A DNA stretch of 64,000 nt from Actinomycetes bacterium (GCA_029782355.1 JAKOUY010000040.1:62001-126000), one strand, 5' to 3'. Shown: positions 27,266 to 35,235, counted from the stretch's first letter. Notes: generated by a model not told the origin, from the letters alone. Numbers and translations are program-made.

Positions 27266-27723
27266 CGTGAGGCCGCCTCGATGTCGGCGAGCACCGCCGC
27301 GGCATGACCGGCGACGTCGGTGACGTCGTAGGTGGCGCGGATGACCCCGTCCGGATCGATCAGGTAACTGTGCCGCTTGGGGAAGTCCTTGAACTTCTCG
27401 TCGGGGTCGCGGACCACTCCATAGGCCGCGCCGACCTGCCGGTCGACATCGCTCAGCAGGTGGAACGGGAAGCGTTGGGAGGTGGCGAACTCGAGGTTCT
27501 CGGCGGGGGTGTCGAACGAGGCCCCGAGGACGACGGCGTTGGCCGCCTGGTACGCGTCGGCGCTGTCACGCAGCGCCTGGCCCTGGATCGTTCAACCAGG
27601 CGTCGATGCTTTCGGATACCACCACAGCAGCACCCAGTGGCCGCGCAGGTCGGCGAGGTGCACCGGGTTGCCGTGTTCGTCGGGCAGGGTGAAGTCGGGT
27701 GCGGTCGTGCCGGGATGGAGCAT
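27262..27723 (-). CDS. BCP-type peroxiredoxin with in-frame TGA at the peroxidatic Cys (probable selenoprotein)
   Basis: Read through one TGA, this frame gives a 153-residue thiol peroxidase of the AhpC-TSA/BCP group. It has a thioredoxin-fold start (TAPDFTLPDEHGNPVHLADL), WWYPKASTPG, then codon 44 = TGA (27594-27592), then TIQGQALRDSADAYQ and SQRFPFHLLSDVDRQVGAAYGV. The family active site is YPKxxTPGCT, so TGA falls exactly on the peroxidatic Cys. The 110 codons after it are intact and family-like. There is no other Cys, so no resolving Cys, implying a one-Sec mechanism. A hairpin fitting a bacterial SECIS follows (27559-27577). Conceptual start is ATG 27723. A nonsense mutation is the alternative, but less likely given the position and hairpin. 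Confidence 0.85.
27559..27594 (-). promoter_or_regulatory. candidate bacterial SECIS element after UGA codon
   Basis: On the minus strand the UGA (27594-27592) is followed by 14 bases, then GGCGCUG, loop CGUGA and CAGCGCC (27577-27559). This is a perfect 7-bp stem with a 5-base apical loop carrying G at its second position. The loop lies 22-26 bases after UGA. That matches the known bacterial SECIS layout (apical loop roughly 16-37 bases downstream, G near the start of the loop). It lies inside the coding region, as bacterial SECIS elements do. Confidence 0.75.
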
Positions 27724-27788
27724 CGGCCCATGCTGCCACGTCCGACGAGTTTGCGCGTCGACGGCCAGCCGCTAGCGTGCTGCGAGCT

Positions 27789-27878
27789 ATGGGATCGTTG
27801 ATCAAGAAGCGCCGCAAGCGGATGCGCAAGAAGAAGCACAAGAAGATGCTCCGCCGGACGCGCCACCAGCGCCGCTAG
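27789..27878 (+). CDS. 29-residue basic ribosomal protein bS22 (AURKAIP1/COX24-like)
   Basis: A 29-residue peptide starting MGSLIKKRRKRMRKKKHKK and ending MLRRTRHQRR closely matches the tiny actinobacterial 30S protein bS22 described from the mycobacterial ribosome. That protein begins MGSVIKKRRKRM and has the AURKAIP1/COX24 motif. More than half of the residues are Lys or Arg. A -10-like TAGCGT lies about 10 bases upstream of the ATG, suggesting a very short or absent leader. It is divergent from the peroxiredoxin gene, with 65 bases between starts. Genes this short are often missed. Confidence 0.9.
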   Translation: MGSLIKKRRKRMRKKKHKKMLRRTRHQRR

Positions 27879-27937
27879 CCACGGCGCCGCCCGGGCCGTC
27901 GTCGCCCGTTTCGTTCGTGCCCACCGGCCGCCGGGGT

Positions 27938-28705
27938 TCAGCTCCGGCGGCCGGTGCGCGTCCGGACCACCAACGCGTCCGGCAGGGCGGCGCGCAGTGC
28001 GCCGACGTCGATGTCGTCGCCCTCCAGGAACCACGTCGCCCCGCTGCCGGCCAGCATCGGGCGCCGTCCGGCGGCGTCGGTGATCCGCTGGCGCCAGCCG
28101 GCGAGGGCCGGCTCGACCGCCAGGGCAGCCGGCTCCAGGTCGTTGCCGGCGTCGCCCACCGGGCCGCCGAGCTGGTCCCATGCCCGGTAGGCCGCCGGGG
28201 TGCTGACCGCCAGCGGTGGCACCACCAGGGTGACGGCAACGTCGACCTCCTCCAGCGGCTCGACGATCTCGCCGACGCCGGTGACCCGTGCCCGGCCGCC
28301 GACGACGCAGAACGGGACGTCGGCGCCGAGGCTGGCGGCCACGGTCGGGTCACTCACGCCGGCCCACCGGAGCACGGCGGCGGCGTCCGCCGAGCCACCG
28401 CCCAGCCCGCCGCCGTGGGGTAGCTGCTTGTCCAGATCGACGTGGGCCGGCCGCCCGGTGAGCGCCAGGGCGCGCCACACGAGGTTGCCGTCGTCGGTGG
28501 GCACCCCATCGGCGAACGGTCCGCTGACCCGGATCGAGGTGGTCTCGGCCCCGGTGATGGTCAACCGGTCGGCCCATCGGAGGGTGATCATCTCGGCGTC
28601 CAGCAGGTGGTAGCCGTCGGCCCGAACCCCGGTGATCCGCAGGCTGCGGGTCAGCTTGGCCGGGGCGGACAGCACCGCGCCGGCGGACGTCGCCGGTCCG
28701 TTCAC
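27938..28705 (-). CDS. ispE: 4-diphosphocytidyl-2-C-methyl-D-erythritol kinase
   Basis: The product is a 255-residue GHMP kinase of the MEP isoprenoid pathway. Visible are the N-terminal PAKLTRSLRITGVRADGYHLLDAEM (catalytic Lys and His), ATP-binding PHGGGLGGGSADAAA (catalytic Asp) and GSGATWF. In the first motif the usual Asn after PAK[IL] is Thr, a divergence worth noting. The length is a little below the usual 280-310. GTG 28705 overlaps the ksgA stop (GTGA), giving the standard actinobacterial ksgA-ispE coupling. Confidence 0.9.
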   Translation of the reverse strand: MNGPATSAGAVLSAPAKLTRSLRITGVRADGYHLLDAEMITLRWADRLTITGAETTSIRVSGPFADGVPTDDGNLVWRALALTGRPAHVDLDKQLPHGGGLGGGSADAAAVLRWAGVSDPTVAASLGADVPFCVVGGRARVTGVGEIVEPLEEVDVAVTLVVPPLAVSTPAAYRAWDQLGGPVGDAGNDLEPAALAVEPALAGWRQRITDAAGRRPMLAGSGATWFLEGDDIDVGALRAALPDALVVRTRTGRRS

Positions 28706-29550
28706 CCCGTCGCCGCCGGTCCGCTGGCAGCGGCTGCGGCCAGCCGGCCCCAGGCGACGACGTCGAGCTGCTCGGGTCGGGCGGTCGGGTCGATGCCGGC
28801 TTCGGCGAAGGCCGCCTCGCCGACGCGGCCGGCCAGCGAGCGGCGGAGCATCTTGCGCCGCTGACCGAAGGCGGCGCGGACCAGGTCGAACAGCACCTCC
28901 GGTGAGGCGTCGGTGGCCGGCGTGGCCCGGCGGGTGATCGCCACGAGGACCGAGTCGACGTTCGGGCGGGGGACGAACACCGTCGCCGGCACCGCGCCGG
29001 CCACCGTGGCGGTGGCCCAGTAGGCGATCTTCACGCTGACCGCCCCGTAGGTCTTCGATCCGGGTCCGGCAGCCATCCGCTCGCCGACCTCGCGCTGCAC
29101 CATGACCAGCATCGTGGCGATCTGCGGGACGCCATCGAGCAGGTCGCACACCAGTGGCGTGGCCACGTTGTAGGGCAGGTTGGCCACCAGGGCCCAGGTC
29201 TGTCGCGGATCGCAGATCGCCGTCCAGTCGGCCCGGGTGGCGTCGGCCTCCACCACCTCGACCTGCCCGGCCAGTCCGCGATCGTCGATCACCCGGCGCA
29301 GGGTGGGCAGCACGCCGCGGTCGACCTCGACGGCGGTCACGCAGGCGCCGGTCTCGGCCAGCGCCAGGGTCAGCGAGCCCAGCCCGGCCCCGATCTCGAC
29401 GACGTGGTCGCCCGGCCCGACGCCCGCCATCCGGGCGATGCGCCGCACGGTGTTCGGGTCGGCGACGAAGTTCTGCCCCAGATCGCGGCGCGGCCGGCGG
29501 CCCTCGGCCGCCAGCAGGTCGAAGATGTCCTGGCGGGTGTGCACGGTCAC
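28702..29550 (-). CDS. ksgA: 16S rRNA (adenine1518-N6/adenine1519-N6)-dimethyltransferase
   Basis: The product is a 282-residue SAM-dependent rRNA dimethylase modifying two adenines in helix 45 late in 30S assembly. It has RRDLGQNFVADPNTVRRI, SAM motif I VVEIGAGLGSLT, acidic motif VTAVEVDR, catalytic NLPYNVATPLV, and VFVPRPNVDSVLV with AAFGQRRKMLRRSL near the end. GTG 29550 overlaps the stop of the upstream membrane-protein gene (GTGA). It belongs to the run metG-tatD-x-ksgA-ispE. Confidence 0.95.
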   Translation of the reverse strand: MTVHTRQDIFDLLAAEGRRPRRDLGQNFVADPNTVRRIARMAGVGPGDHVVEIGAGLGSLTLALAETGACVTAVEVDRGVLPTLRRVIDDRGLAGQVEVVEADATRADWTAICDPRQTWALVANLPYNVATPLVCDLLDGVPQIATMLVMVQREVGERMAAGPGSKTYGAVSVKIAYWATATVAGAVPATVFVPRPNVDSVLVAITRRATPATDASPEVLFDLVRAAFGQRRKMLRRSLAGRVGEAAFAEAGIDPTARPEQLDVVAWGRLAAAAASGPAATG

Positions 29551-30017
29551 CAGGTGATCCGCACGTGGACCGGCGAGTCGGCCAGGTCGGCGATCTTGGC
29601 GAAGTCCGAGGTGTTCATCAGGATGTTGATGTTCAGGTCGGTGATCGTGCCGCGTCGTGACGTGCAGGTGGTGCTCTGCCCGGTGTCCAGGTTGAGCACG
29701 GTGAGTCGCCGGCCCGACGGGGGGCCGATGACCACGCACACGCCCCCGCCCAGCTGGCGGTAGCCCATCATCGCCAGCATCCGGTTGGCCGGCGGTGGCG
29801 GGCCGGTGTCGTAGGAGATGTTGTCGGTGCCCGACGGGCCGTCGTTGCTGTCGACGAACACCGGCGTCAGCGGCTGGTAGGTGCTGGTGGTCACCGGCGC
29901 CGTCCCGGCGTCGCCCCGCTGGGCGGTGGAGCGGTGGTTGAGCCACCAGGCGAGCGGCACGATCAGCACGGTGAGCGCCGCCAGCACCAGGATGCGTCGT
30001 CGATCAGCGTGGGTCAT
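29547..30017 (-). CDS. membrane-anchored secreted protein, RlpA-like double-psi beta-barrel candidate
   Basis: This 156-residue protein has one N-terminal membrane helix (ILVLAALTVLIVPLAWWL) and a Thr/Pro-rich linker. Its extracytoplasmic domain includes PPSGRRLTVLNLDTGQSTTC, TSRRGTITDLNINILMNTSDFAKIADL and VHVRITW. The last part resembles the ending of RlpA-type double-psi beta-barrels, but the catalytic Asp/His pattern is unclear. In mycobacteria the slot between tatD and ksgA holds the resuscitation-promoting factor gene rpfB, so a peptidoglycan role is plausible by position. It is coupled to ksgA by GTGA. Confidence 0.5.
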   Translation of the reverse strand: MTHADRRRILVLAALTVLIVPLAWWLNHRSTAQRGDAGTAPVTTSTYQPLTPVFVDSNDGPSGTDNISYDTGPPPPANRMLAMMGYRQLGGGVCVVIGPPSGRRLTVLNLDTGQSTTCTSRRGTITDLNINILMNTSDFAKIADLADSPVHVRITW

Positions 30018-30047
30018 GGGCCGGCCTCGCGGGCGAACCCCGCCGGC

Positions 30048-30821
30048 TCAGGCTAGCTGGGCCAGCCTGGGGAAGGCCGTGCACGCGGTGGCGGCGATGC
30101 CGTCGACCACCGGCGTGACCGCCTGGTTGCGCAGCCCGGCGAGGGCGGCGACCACGTGGGTGACGTACGCCGGCTGGTTGGGCCGGCCGCGGTGGGGCAC
30201 CGGCGCCAGGTAGGGGCTGTCGGTCTCGGCCAGCAGCCGATCGGCGGGACACAGCCGGGCCGCGGCGTGGACGTCGGTGGCCGACCGGAAGGTGACGATG
30301 CCGCTGAAGCTCAGGTAGCCGCCGCGGTCGAGGCACTGGCGGGCCTCGTCGGCGCCGCCGGTGAAGCAGTGGAACACGACGCTGGGCGGTGCCGGGTGGG
30401 CGTCGAGGACGTCGAAGGTGTCGGCCCACGCCTCGCGGGTGTGGATCACGAGGGGCAGGGAGCGCTCGGCGGCCAGGGCCACCTGCTCGGCGAAGACGGC
30501 CCGCTGGACGTCGCGGGGCGAGTGGTCGTAGTGGTAGTCGAGCCCGCACTCGCCGACGGCGACGACATCGGGCGAGTCGAGCAGGGCGGCGATGCCGTCG
30601 AGGCCGTGGCGGGCCTCGTGCGGGTGGACCCCGACGGTCGCCGCCACTCCGGACTGTCGGGCAGCGATGGCCAGGGCGGCGCGTGAGGTGTCCAGGTCGC
30701 AACCGACGGTGATCATCGTGCCCACCCCCGCGGCCCGGGCGGCGTGCAGCACCGTGTCGAGGTCGTCGCCGCGGCGGTCGTCGAGGTGGCAGTGGGTGTC
30801 GACGTACCCGGTGATGCTCAC
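30048..30821 (-). CDS. tatD: TatD-family metal-dependent hydrolase (DNase)
   Basis: The product is a 257-residue TIM-barrel metallohydrolase of the TatD 3'-5' exonuclease family. Metal ligands are in YVDTHCHLDD, VGVHPHEA, the Glu of VGECGLDYHY, VIHTREAW, VFHCFTGG and ETDSPYLAPVPHRGRPNQP. GTG 30821 overlaps the metG stop (GTGA). The metG-tatD pair is standard in this phylum. Confidence 0.93.
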   Translation of the reverse strand: MSITGYVDTHCHLDDRRGDDLDTVLHAARAAGVGTMITVGCDLDTSRAALAIAARQSGVAATVGVHPHEARHGLDGIAALLDSPDVVAVGECGLDYHYDHSPRDVQRAVFAEQVALAAERSLPLVIHTREAWADTFDVLDAHPAPPSVVFHCFTGGADEARQCLDRGGYLSFSGIVTFRSATDVHAAARLCPADRLLAETDSPYLAPVPHRGRPNQPAYVTHVVAALAGLRNQAVTPVVDGIAATACTAFPRLAQLA

Positions 30822-32323
30822 GCCAGCTGCTTGCGCGGGAACAGGGGGGCGCCCTTGGTGACGACCGTGCCGCCCGGGTAGCCACCCCACTCGGCGGCGG
30901 CCGGCACCCGCTGATCGGCCGGCGAACCGCCGAGGCCGATCCGCCGCCAGACCTCCTCGGCGGTCGACGGAACCGCCGGCCAGCACAGCACGGCCACGAT
31001 GCGCAGGGCCTCCAGGGCATCGCCCATCACCCGGTCGAGCTGCTGGCCGGGCGGCAGCTTCCACGGCTCGTTGGCCTCCAGGTGGGCGTTGGTGGCGCGA
31101 ATCAGCGACCACGTCGCGTCGAGCGCCCGGCTCGGTTGGAACTCACCCCAGGCGGCGAGGTTGGCGCGCACCGCTTCGGCCGCCGCGCTGGACAGCGCCG
31201 AGTCGGACGACGGCGCCGGACCGACTCCCGCGCACCCCTTGCCCACCACGGTGGCGACGCGCGACACGAGGTTGCCGAGGTTGTTGGCCAGGTCGCTGTT
31301 GTACCGGCCGATCAGCCCTTCGACGGAGAAGTCGCCGTCCTGGCCGTAGGGCGTGTCGGCCAGCAGGTAGTAGCGGAACCCGTCGACGCCGACGTCGTCG
31401 ACCAGGTCGAGCGGGTCGACCACGTTGCCGGTGGTCTTGCTCATCTTCTCCCCGCCCACCAGCAGCCAGCCGCCCACGGCCCAGCCGGCCGGCGGCTCCA
31501 GGCCGGCGCTCAACAGCATCGCCGGCCAGTACACGCAGTGATGGCGGATGATGTCCTTGCCGATCAGGTGGTGGCCCGGCCAGCGCCGCTCGAACTGGGA
31601 ACGGTCGGTGCCGTAGCCGACGGCGGTGATGTAGTTGGCCAGGGCGTCGAACCACACGTAGGCCACATGGCGGGTATCCCACGGCAGGGGGATGCCCCAC
31701 GTCAGGCTGGTCCGGCTGACGCTGAAGTCGCGCAACCCGCCGCGGATCAACCCGAGTGCCTCGTTGGCCCGGAACTCGGGGCGGATCGCCCCGGGGTGGT
31801 CGGCGTACCACTGCAGCAGGCGGTCCTGGTAGCGGCTGAGGCGGAAGAAGTAGTTCTCCTCCTCGTAGATCTCGACCGGCAGCTTGTGGATCCGGCACCG
31901 GTCGCCCGGGTCCAGTTCGTCGTCGGTGTAGTACTCCTCGCACGCCACGCAGTACTTGCCGGAGTAGAGGTCGAGCTCGATGTCACCGGCGTCGTAGCAA
32001 GCCTGCAGCAGCTCGCCGACTCCGGCCCGGTGGCGGGCTTCGGTGGTGCGGATGAAGTCGTCGTTGGCCACCCCGAGGCGCTGCCAGGTCTGGGCGTACA
32101 GCGGGGCGATCGAGTCGACGAAGGCCTGCGGGTCCAGCCCAGCCGCCGAGGCGGCGTCGACCACCTTCTGGCCGTGCTCGTCGGTGCCGGTCAGGAAGTG
32201 GACCTCGTCGCCGAGCAGGCGGTGCCAGCGGGACACCGCATCGGCCACGATGGTCGAGTAGGCGTGGCCGAGGTGCGGACGGGCCGTGACGTAGTAGATC
32301 GGTGTGGTCAGGTAGAAGTTCAT
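30818..32323 (-). CDS. metG: methionyl-tRNA synthetase
   Basis: The product is a 501-residue class I synthetase. The HIGH-type motif is HLGH in ARPHLGHAY and the adenylate motif KMSKT in GGEKMSKTTGN. The zinc-knuckle region has CVACEEYYTDDELDPGDRC followed by RIH, giving C-x2-C and C-x2-H ligand pairs. The anticodon-binding helical domain follows (NSDLANNLGNLVSRV). It lacks the C-terminal tRNA-binding dimerisation domain, as in the short Gram-positive type. A Shine-Dalgarno-like AAGGACG precedes the ATG, so unlike many neighbours it has a leader. It heads the run through ispE. Confidence 0.96.
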   Translation of the reverse strand: MNFYLTTPIYYVTARPHLGHAYSTIVADAVSRWHRLLGDEVHFLTGTDEHGQKVVDAASAAGLDPQAFVDSIAPLYAQTWQRLGVANDDFIRTTEARHRAGVGELLQACYDAGDIELDLYSGKYCVACEEYYTDDELDPGDRCRIHKLPVEIYEEENYFFRLSRYQDRLLQWYADHPGAIRPEFRANEALGLIRGGLRDFSVSRTSLTWGIPLPWDTRHVAYVWFDALANYITAVGYGTDRSQFERRWPGHHLIGKDIIRHHCVYWPAMLLSAGLEPPAGWAVGGWLLVGGEKMSKTTGNVVDPLDLVDDVGVDGFRYYLLADTPYGQDGDFSVEGLIGRYNSDLANNLGNLVSRVATVVGKGCAGVGPAPSSDSALSSAAAEAVRANLAAWGEFQPSRALDATWSLIRATNAHLEANEPWKLPPGQQLDRVMGDALEALRIVAVLCWPAVPSTAEEVWRRIGLGGSPADQRVPAAAEWGGYPGGTVVTKGAPLFPRKQLA

Positions 32324-32418
32324 CGGGACGTCCTTTCGTGAACGGCGGCGCGGGTCAGCGGCCGCAGCGCATTCGACGGGGAGTGGTCCACGAATCCACG
32401 ACCGGCAAGGATACTGCG

Positions 32419-33207
32419 GTGGCCACCATCGGCGAGAGCGAGTTCGACCGGGCGACGAGGCTGATCGACGGCGTCGGGCAGATCGTCGACGGCTGGGACG
32501 TCGGCGGCAACGCCAACGGCGGCTACCTGCTGGCCATGGCCGCCCGGGGCATGGCGGCCGAGGCCGGGCGGCCGCACCCGATTACGGTGACCGGGCACTA
32601 TCTGGCGCCCGGGCGTCCCGGGCCGGTGACCCTCGACGCCGAGGTGGTGCGTGCCGGGCGACGCTTCGCCACGGTGCGGGCCACGCTGCAAGGCGCCGGC
32701 GGGGCGATCCTCGAGGTGCTCGGCTCGTTCGGCGATCTCGACGGCCTGCGCGGTGGGTTCTCCCACGTCCACGGCTCGCCGCCCCCGCTCGACCCACCCG
32801 CCAGCTGCGTCGAACTGGCGGCGGGTGCCCCGGCGCTGATGTCCAAGCTCGACGTGCGGGTCCGCCCCGGTGACGTCGGCTTCGGGGTGGGGCGGCCCTC
32901 CGGTGTGGCCGAGGTGGCCGGGTGGTTCGGGTTCGCCGACGGCCGCCCGGTCGATCCGCTGGCGCTCCTGCTGGTCAGTGACGCCATGCCCCCGGCGGTG
33001 TTCAACCTCGATCTGCGCCCCGGCTGGGTGCCCACGGTGGAGTTGACCGTGCACGTCCGGGCCGTTCCCGCGCCGGGCCCGCTGCGCTGCGTGTTCCGGA
33101 CCCGCTTCGTCCAGCACGGCTGTCTGGAGGAGGACGGCGAGGTGTGGGACAGCACCGGCGAGCTGGTCGCCCAGAGCCGCCAGCTGGGGTTGCTGCCGCG
33201 CGGCTGA
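32419..33207 (+). CDS. TesB-like acyl-CoA thioesterase family protein
   Basis: This 262-residue protein shows a double hot-dog arrangement. The N-terminal half contains IVDGWDVGGNANGGYLLAMAARGM and ITVTGHYLAPGRPGPVTLDAEVVRAGRRFATV. The second half includes FADGRPVDPLALLLVSDAMPPAVF, typical of the thioesterase-superfamily group related to TesB that hydrolyses acyl-CoA. GTG 32419 is chosen because AAGGA lies about 8 bases upstream and the longer frame overlaps metG's leader. It is divergent from metG and stands alone. The acyl substrate is unknown. Confidence 0.75.
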   Translation: MATIGESEFDRATRLIDGVGQIVDGWDVGGNANGGYLLAMAARGMAAEAGRPHPITVTGHYLAPGRPGPVTLDAEVVRAGRRFATVRATLQGAGGAILEVLGSFGDLDGLRGGFSHVHGSPPPLDPPASCVELAAGAPALMSKLDVRVRPGDVGFGVGRPSGVAEVAGWFGFADGRPVDPLALLLVSDAMPPAVFNLDLRPGWVPTVELTVHVRAVPAPGPLRCVFRTRFVQHGCLEEDGEVWDSTGELVAQSRQLGLLPRG

Positions 33208-33221
33208 GGCCGCGAGGACCG

Positions 33222-34055
33222 CTAGCGGCGGGCGTAGCGCATGCCGCCGGCGAACCCGAGTGCTCCCACCGCCGCCGTCCCCACCACCTGGCTGGCCCGG
33301 CGGACCACCGCCTTGGACCGGCGGGAGAACTCGACGATCGGCCACCCACGCTCGATGGCCACCCGGCTCAACTTGCCATCCGGGTTGACGGCCACCGGAT
33401 GACCGACGGCCTCCAGCATCGGCAGGTCGCTGGCCGAATCGCTGTACGCCCAGCAGTGGTCGAGCTCGTAGCCGTCCCAGCGAGCCAGAGCGGTGATCGC
33501 CGCCACCTTGCCGGCGCCGTAGCAGAACGGTGCGGCCAACTCGCCGGTGTACACCCCGTCGATGATCTCGCTGCGGGTGCCCAGCCCACCGGTCATGCCG
33601 AGGGCGATGGCCAGCGGCTCGACCAGTTCGATGGGGGAGGCGGAGACGATGTACGTCGCCCGGTGGGCGTGACGGTGCTGGTCGAGCAGGCGGCGGGCTT
33701 CCGGGCGCAGCTTGGCCATCAGCTTGGGAACGATCTCGGCGTTGAGGGCGACGAGGTCCTCGACGGCGATGCCGCGCACCGCCCCGAGGATCCGGTCGCG
33801 CACGCCCGTGGAGGTGTCGTCGCTGGCCCCGGACAGGCGGAAGCGCATGGCTGCGCCGGCGTCACGGACCAGCTGCCGCTTGGGGATCATCCCGGCCCGA
33901 GCGGCGGTGATGCCGAGCACGAAGGCGCTCGACCCGCTGATCAGCGTGCGGTCGAGGTCGAAGAACGCCGCCGTGGTGCCGTGAGCGGTGTAGGCCCGCC
34001 CCTCGGGCGAGGCGATCGGCTCGGCCGGCTGGCCCGGCGAGCGGGTGTCGGTCAT
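33222..34055 (-). CDS. HAD-superfamily IB phosphatase (SerB-like)
   Basis: This 277-residue hydrolase has the three HAD motifs: nucleophile DLDRT in AAFFDLDRTLISGS, motif II Ser in TYIVSASPIELVEP, and motif III YSDSASDLPMLE. The subfamily (HAD-IB, PSPase/CicA-like) is common in Actinobacteria and acts on small phosphomonoesters, possibly lysophospholipids. A basic, hydrophobic C-terminus (VVGTAAVGALGFAGGMRYARR) may touch the membrane. ATG 34055 overlaps the rsmI stop (ATGA). Confidence 0.82.
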   Translation of the reverse strand: MTDTRSPGQPAEPIASPEGRAYTAHGTTAAFFDLDRTLISGSSAFVLGITAARAGMIPKRQLVRDAGAAMRFRLSGASDDTSTGVRDRILGAVRGIAVEDLVALNAEIVPKLMAKLRPEARRLLDQHRHAHRATYIVSASPIELVEPLAIALGMTGGLGTRSEIIDGVYTGELAAPFCYGAGKVAAITALARWDGYELDHCWAYSDSASDLPMLEAVGHPVAVNPDGKLSRVAIERGWPIVEFSRRSKAVVRRASQVVGTAAVGALGFAGGMRYARR

Positions 34056-34891
34056 GCCGGCCCCAGGCCGAGGGCCAGGTCGTAGACCCGCCGCTTGGCC
34101 ACCCGGTGGCGGGCGGTGACCGCGGCGACGGCGGCCCGGCGATCGGCGCCGGCCGCCAGCTCGGCTCGCAGATCGGCGCGCAGGTCGTGGTCGTCGGGTG
34201 GCGGGGCGGGAGCCGCCCCACCGAGGACGACCACGTACTCGCCTCGTGGCGGGCGGCCGGCCAGGTGGGCGGCAGCCTCGGCCAGCGTTCCGCGCCAGAC
34301 CTCCTCGTGCAGCTTGGTGAGCTCGCGGGCCACGGCGACGGGGCGTTGCGGTCCGCAGTGCCGGGCCAGGTCGGCGATGGTCCGCTCGATGCGGTGCGGG
34401 GCCTCGTACAGCACGGTGGTGCGGGCCTCGGCGGCGACGGACTCGAGGCGGGCCCGGCGTTCGGTGCCCGAGCGCGGCAGGAACCCGTCGAACACGAATC
34501 GGGACGTGTCCAGGCCGCTGATCACCAGGGCGGCGATCAGCGCGGCCGGGCCGGGGACGGCGCTCACGGGCAGGCCGGCGTCGAGCACGGCCCGCACCAC
34601 CCGCGAGCCCGGGTCGGAGATGCCCGGTGTGCCGGCGTCGGTGATCAGGGCGACCGTGCCGCCGGCCTCGATGGCGGCGATCACCTCCGCCGCCCGGGCC
34701 GCCTCGGTGTGCTCGTTGCACACCGCCAGCCGGGCGCCGCGGATCCCGGCGTGGGCCAGCAGCTTGGCGCTGTGGCGAGTGTCCTCGCAGCAGATCAGCG
34801 TGGCGCGGCGCAGCGTGTCCTCTCCTCGCCGGCCGAGGTCGCCGAGGTTGCCGATCGGGGTGGCCACCAGGACCAGCCCGCCCACCGTCAC
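34052..34891 (-). CDS. rsmI: 16S rRNA (cytidine1402-2'-O)-methyltransferase
   Basis: The product is a 279-residue SAM-dependent methylase of the tetrapyrrole-methylase fold that modifies C1402 in the ribosomal P site. It has LVLVATPIGNLGDLGRRGEDTL, CEDTRHSAKLL, ALITDAGTPGISDPG, AVPGPAALIAALV and LYEAPHRI, all diagnostic of RsmI. GTG 34891 overlaps the DUF192 stop (GTGA), so DUF192-rsmI-HAD form one operon. The long overlapping frame on the opposite strand is not protein-like. Confidence 0.94.
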   Translation of the reverse strand: MTVGGLVLVATPIGNLGDLGRRGEDTLRRATLICCEDTRHSAKLLAHAGIRGARLAVCNEHTEAARAAEVIAAIEAGGTVALITDAGTPGISDPGSRVVRAVLDAGLPVSAVPGPAALIAALVISGLDTSRFVFDGFLPRSGTERRARLESVAAEARTTVLYEAPHRIERTIADLARHCGPQRPVAVARELTKLHEEVWRGTLAEAAAHLAGRPPRGEYVVVLGGAAPAPPPDDHDLRADLRAELAAGADRRAAVAAVTARHRVAKRRVYDLALGLGPA

Positions 34892-35217
34892 GGGCGGACC
34901 TCCACCACCGCACCGACCTGCAGCCCCCACCGGCCGAATGCCCCGGCTTCGGCTTCGACCACCCGGCGGGCCTTGACCACCGGTGCACCGACACGCAGCG
35001 GCGCCATCTGGACGGTCTTCAGCACCAGGCCGTCGCCGTCGAGGAAAGCGACGTCGAGCGGGAAGCGCATGCCGATGGTGTGCACCCAGCGGCACGGGTC
35101 GAGCACCAGCGCCCCGTCGATGCCGTCGCGCCCGAGCAGGCCCCGCCGACGGTCGCGCCGGCAGCCGGCGACGTCGGCGGATGCCAGCACCTGTCCGTCG
35201 CTGACCAACCAGGCCAT
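34888..35217 (-). CDS. DUF192 family protein (UPF0127)
   Basis: This 109-residue protein has the DUF192 core: AGCRRDRRRGLLGRDGIDGALVL, CRWVHTIGMRFPLDVAFLDGDG and the ending EAEAGAFGRWGLQVG. The function of the family is unknown. A -10-like TAGCTT (35225-35230) lies 7 bases before the ATG with no Shine-Dalgarno, which suggests a leaderless message. It is divergent from the metallo-hydrolase gene with only 18 bases between the two start codons. Confidence 0.85.
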   Translation of the reverse strand: MAWLVSDGQVLASADVAGCRRDRRRGLLGRDGIDGALVLDPCRWVHTIGMRFPLDVAFLDGDGLVLKTVQMAPLRVGAPVVKARRVVEAEAGAFGRWGLQVGAVVEVRP

Positions 35218-35235
35218 GGCTGCCAAGCTACTGGC

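Noticed and set aside
27592-27594. Treating the TGA in the peroxiredoxin as a pseudogene mutation
   Set aside because: The stop falls exactly on the peroxidatic Cys of an otherwise intact frame and is followed by a SECIS-like hairpin; a random mutation there would be a notable coincidence. Not fully excluded without the rest of the genome.
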